This document shows positions 13,087 through 15,472 of a DNA stretch of 15,472 nt, one piece after another. The position numbers and the translations under genes are program-made. The DNA is taken from contig JBIKVN010000048.1 in the NCBI GenBank assembly GCA_044356865.1, forward strand, positions 1-15,472. Direction: 5' to 3'. The stretch comes from JBEIUL01 sp044356865. GTDB lineage: Bacteria > Planctomycetota > Phycisphaerae > Phycisphaerales > SM1A02. Under the pieces are notes generated by a model. That model saw only the letters and a list, made by a program, of their open reading frames with translations, ran no database searches and had not been told where the DNA came from. Position 1 is the stretch's first letter; every line of letters starts with the position of its first letter.

Positions 13087-14011
13087 GCGAGGTCACCTCG
13101 GCGGAGCGGTCGATGCGCCGGAAGAGTCCCTTCAGCACCGAGCCCGGCGCGAGCTCGAGGAACTTGACTTCGCCCCGGGCCTTCGCCCACGCGACGAGAT
13201 CGGAACAGGATTGGCTCCATCGTACCGGGTTCACCAACTGCTCGACGAGGAGTTTCTTCAGGAGTTTCGGGTTCTCCCGCTCGTGGGGACGGGCGGTGAC
13301 GTTGCTCCAGACCTCGATCCCGAGGGCGTGGAAGCTGACCCCGTCGAGGGCGGCGGCCAGGCCCTCGGCCGCGGGAGCCATGAGCGGGCTGTGGAAGGCT
13401 CCGGCGACCTGCAGGGCGGTGGCCCGGAGGCCGATTTCGCCCGCGACCTCGACGGCCTTCGCGCACGCCGCGGCCGAGCCGCTCAGGACGATCTGGCCCG
13501 GGGCGTTGAAGTTCGCCGCGACCAGCACCTCGCCCGGGCCGCACGCCGCGAGGGTCCGCGAACACGCCTCCGCGGCCTGGGCCTCGTCGGCCCCGATGAG
13601 GGCGACCATGCCGCCCTTCGAGCTTTCCGCCGCCTGCTGCATGAGCCGCCCACGGGTCGCGACCAGCCGCAAACCGTCTTCGAACGGGAAAGCGCCGGCG
13701 AGGTGGAGGGCGGTGTACTCGCCGAGCGAGAGCCCGGCCGCCGCGACCGGGGCGGGCGTGCCGCGCTCGGCCAGGACCCGGGCGCAGGCCACGCCGCAGG
13801 TGTAGAGGGCCGGCTGGCTCACGTCGGTCCGGTTGAGGGTCTCGGCCGGTCCGTTGAAGCAGAGTTCCGACAGTTTCGCCCCGCCCGGCAGCGACAGCGT
13901 GCGGTCGGCGGCCTCGAAGACCGCGCGGGCCGCGGCCGAGGCCTCGAACCAACCCTTGCCCATGCCGACGGCCTGGGCTCCTTGACCGGGACAGAGGAAG
14001 ACCGGGTGCAT
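13070..14011 (-). CDS. fabD: Malonyl-CoA:ACP transacylase
   Basis: Transfers malonyl from CoA to AcpP, supplying the extender unit for FabH and FabF. Length 313 residues, normal. The oxyanion Gln is in LCPGQGAQ (residues 6-13). The nucleophile Ser95 is in GLSLGEYTAL, Arg120 in ATRGRLMQQA binds the malonyl carboxylate, and His207 is in AGAFHSPLM. The small ferredoxin-like lid carries NFNAPGQIVLSG, and the C-terminal FLELAPGSVLKGLFRRI is typical. GGAG at 14021-14024 lies nine bases before the ATG. The gene follows fabH by 42 bases, and its last 17 bases overlap the lipoprotein start. No catalytic residue is missing. Confidence 0.95.
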   Translation of the reverse strand: MHPVFLCPGQGAQAVGMGKGWFEASAAARAVFEAADRTLSLPGGAKLSELCFNGPAETLNRTDVSQPALYTCGVACARVLAERGTPAPVAAAGLSLGEYTALHLAGAFPFEDGLRLVATRGRLMQQAAESSKGGMVALIGADEAQAAEACSRTLAACGPGEVLVAANFNAPGQIVLSGSAAACAKAVEVAGEIGLRATALQVAGAFHSPLMAPAAEGLAAALDGVSFHALGIEVWSNVTARPHERENPKLLKKLLVEQLVNPVRWSQSCSDLVAWAKARGEVKFLELAPGSVLKGLFRRIDRSAEVTSHDQPS

Positions 14012-14053
14012 CGGGGGAATCTCCGGGTATCGGGAAACGGCCGCCGCGGCCGC

Positions 14054-15082
14054 TCAGAAGTTCCAGACGTTGGCCGCCCAAGTCAGCCCGCCGCCGAAGG
14101 CAACCATGATGATCGGCTTCCCGGGCGGGAACCGGCCCGCGCGGCGGGCCTGGTCGAGGCAGAGCCCGACCGAGCCGGCCGAGCTGTTCCCGAAGCGGTC
14201 GATGTTCACGAAGATCTGGTCGGGGCGGAAGCCGATCTTCTCGCGGGCGGCCTCGATGATCCGCAGGTTCGACTGGTGGCAGACGACCTGGCCGACGTCC
14301 TCGGCCTTCAGGCCGGTCCTGGCCATCGCGTCCTCGATGACCTCGCGGAAGCGGGTCACCGCGAACTTGAAGACCTCGCGCCCGTTCATCCGCAGGTAGC
14401 CGAGGCGGATCGGGTTGTCGCGGTCGTCGGCGGGGACGTCCTGCTCGCGGCGGGGGATGTAGAGGGCGTGGCCGCCGATGCCGTCGGCGCCCATCGACGA
14501 GTAGACGGCGCCCTTCGACGGGTCGGGGTCGGCCCGCAGGACCGCCGCGCCGGCCGCGTCGCCGAAGAGGATCGACACCGTCCGCTCGGTGAAGTCGACC
14601 GCGGTGCTCATCGCGTCGCAGCCCACCACGCCGACGGTGCGGAAGCGGCCGCTGCGGACGAGCGTCTCGGCGACGTTGAGCGAATAGACGAAGCCGCTGC
14701 ACGCGGCGACCACGTCGAAGGCCGCGGCCGGCGCCGCGTCGAGCGCGGCGCTGATGCGGCACGCCGTCGACGGGCAGGTCATCTCCATCGTGCAGGTGCC
14801 GCAGATGATGAGGTCGAGCTCCTTCGGCGAGACCTTCGCGTCGTCGAGCGCGGCCTTCAGGGCGTCGCGGGCGAGCGTGAAGGTGCCCTCGACGGTCGGG
14901 TCGCAGATCCGCCGCGAGTGGATGCCGGTCCGCTGGACGATCCACTCGTCCGAGGTGTCCATCATCTTCGCGAGATCGTGGTTGGTGAGCTCGCGGTCGG
15001 GCACCTTCGAGCCGGTGCCGAGCATGCGGACGCCGAGCCCTCCGGGGCAGTCGATGGCACGGGTGAAGACCGGGGCGGTCAT
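14054..15082 (-). CDS. fabH: 3-oxoacyl-ACP synthase III
   Basis: Starts fatty acid synthesis by condensing acetyl-CoA or a branched acyl-CoA with malonyl-ACP. It has 342 residues, slightly longer than the usual 315-330. The Cys-His-Asn triad is complete: Cys128 in DVVAACSGFVYSL, His269 in CHQSNLRI (family mostly PHQANxRI) and Asn299 in DRFGNSSAGS. SDEWIVQRTGI (44-54) and ILFGDAAGAAVL (171-182) are family hallmarks. Its ATG overlaps the plsX stop by four bases (ATGA), which implies translational coupling. The N-terminus has about 15 residues more than FabH of E. coli. Primer preference cannot be told from the sequence by eye. Confidence 0.96.
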   Translation of the reverse strand: MTAPVFTRAIDCPGGLGVRMLGTGSKVPDRELTNHDLAKMMDTSDEWIVQRTGIHSRRICDPTVEGTFTLARDALKAALDDAKVSPKELDLIICGTCTMEMTCPSTACRISAALDAAPAAAFDVVAACSGFVYSLNVAETLVRSGRFRTVGVVGCDAMSTAVDFTERTVSILFGDAAGAAVLRADPDPSKGAVYSSMGADGIGGHALYIPRREQDVPADDRDNPIRLGYLRMNGREVFKFAVTRFREVIEDAMARTGLKAEDVGQVVCHQSNLRIIEAAREKIGFRPDQIFVNIDRFGNSSAGSVGLCLDQARRAGRFPPGKPIIMVAFGGGLTWAANVWNF

Positions 15083-15472
15083 GCGGGGATCATCTGCTCG
15101 AGCTTGCCGAGCCGCGAGGCGATCGCGTCGTTCAGCCGCAGCTCGACGGCCTGGCGGGCGCGGAGCACGGCGTTCATGATCGTGCGGGCCTCGCTCGAGC
15201 CGTGCGAGATGAGGCAGACACCGTTCACCCCGAGCAGCGGGGCGCCGCCGTACTCGTGGTAGTCGTGCTTGGCGTAGAGGCTCTTGACCACCGGCTCGAG
15301 CCGCACGGTGAGCTCGGGGTCGATCTCGAACACCTCGCGGGCGAGGGCCTTGAAGATGCCCGAGGAGAGGCCTTCGGCAAGCTTGAGCATCACGTTCCCG
15401 ACCACGCCGTCGGTGATGACCACGTCGGCCTCGCCGTTGAAGACGCCGCGGCCCTCGACGTAGCCGGTGAAA
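15079..15472 (-). CDS. plsX: Phosphate acyltransferase PlsX, C-terminal part (5' end outside window)
   Basis: Converts acyl-ACP to acyl-phosphate, the donor for PlsY in phospholipid synthesis, so it links the fab cluster to membranes. Only about 130 C-terminal residues are in the window; the frame stays open through the window end. Family features are GYVEGRGVFNGEADVVITDG (near the cut end), VVGNVMLKLAEG, YGGAPLLGVNGVCLISHGSS and the helical ending. The GTG at 15421-15423 is an internal Val, not a start. It is coupled to fabH by an ATGA overlap. In many bacteria rpmF lies just upstream; here that would be outside the window. Confidence 0.95.
   Translation of the reverse strand, partial: FTGYVEGRGVFNGEADVVITDGVVGNVMLKLAEGLSSGIFKALAREVFEIDPELTVRLEPVVKSLYAKHDYHEYGGAPLLGVNGVCLISHGSSEARTIMNAVLRARQAVELRLNDAIASRLGKLEQMIPA

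Noticed and set aside
9313..13167. A 1,284-codon plus-strand open frame opposite the fabF to lipoprotein genes
   Set aside because: Same cause: it is the mirror of well-supported minus-strand fab genes. Its length reflects the lack of AT-rich stop codons.
13079..15262. A 727-codon plus-strand open frame opposite fabD and fabH
   Set aside because: No recognisable domain, skewed composition, and opposite two enzymes with intact active sites.

Overview
The window is very GC-rich, densely coded bacterial chromosome. Codon third positions are almost all G or C, and long antisense open frames follow from that. The gene order plsX-fabH-fabD-(lipoprotein)-fabG-acpP-fabF, the sequence style of the acyl carrier protein and the scarcity of strong Shine-Dalgarno sites fit a member of the Planctomycetota, perhaps Phycisphaerae. 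This assignment is an inference from style and synteny, not from a marker gene. I see no rRNA, tRNA, CRISPR array, insertion sequence, integrase or phage gene. No stretch over 300 bases lacks a gene.

Plus strand, 1-6018: the C-terminal three quarters of an RND-family efflux permease (cut by the window start), a ROK-family sugar kinase, a NIF3/YbgI-type dinuclear-metal protein and a PIN-PhoH ATPase. The kinase gene lies 9 bases behind the permease gene and may be leaderless. The PhoH gene best starts at a TTG with a good Shine-Dalgarno site. Minus strand, 15472-6082: plsX (cut by the window end), fabH, fabD, a proline-rich lipoprotein gene, fabG, acpP, fabF, a small FliN/SpoA-domain gene, a GH15-type glucan hydrolase and a cobalamin-binding protein. 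The two blocks converge at about 6050, where a strong hairpin sits.

The minus-strand block supplies the core of type II fatty acid synthesis: PlsX (acyl-phosphate for phospholipids), FabD (malonyl-ACP), FabH (initiation), FabF (elongation), FabG (ketoreduction) and the carrier AcpP. It does not read as one simple operon. An intrinsic terminator follows the lipoprotein gene, a hairpin follows fabG, acpP has its own plausible promoter, and another hairpin separates acpP from fabF. acpP and fabF share a near-identical stem-loop in their leaders.

The most notable points are these. fabG has no ATG, GTG or TTG start anywhere between the preceding stop and its NADPH-binding loop, so an ATC start with a well-placed GGAG seems to be used. 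The cobalamin protein carries the W-x9-EH signature of CarH-type light sensors but no DNA-binding domain. A lone SpoA (FliN-like) domain is encoded between fabF and a glucan hydrolase, away from any flagellar gene in view. No wholly new multi-gene system is evident.
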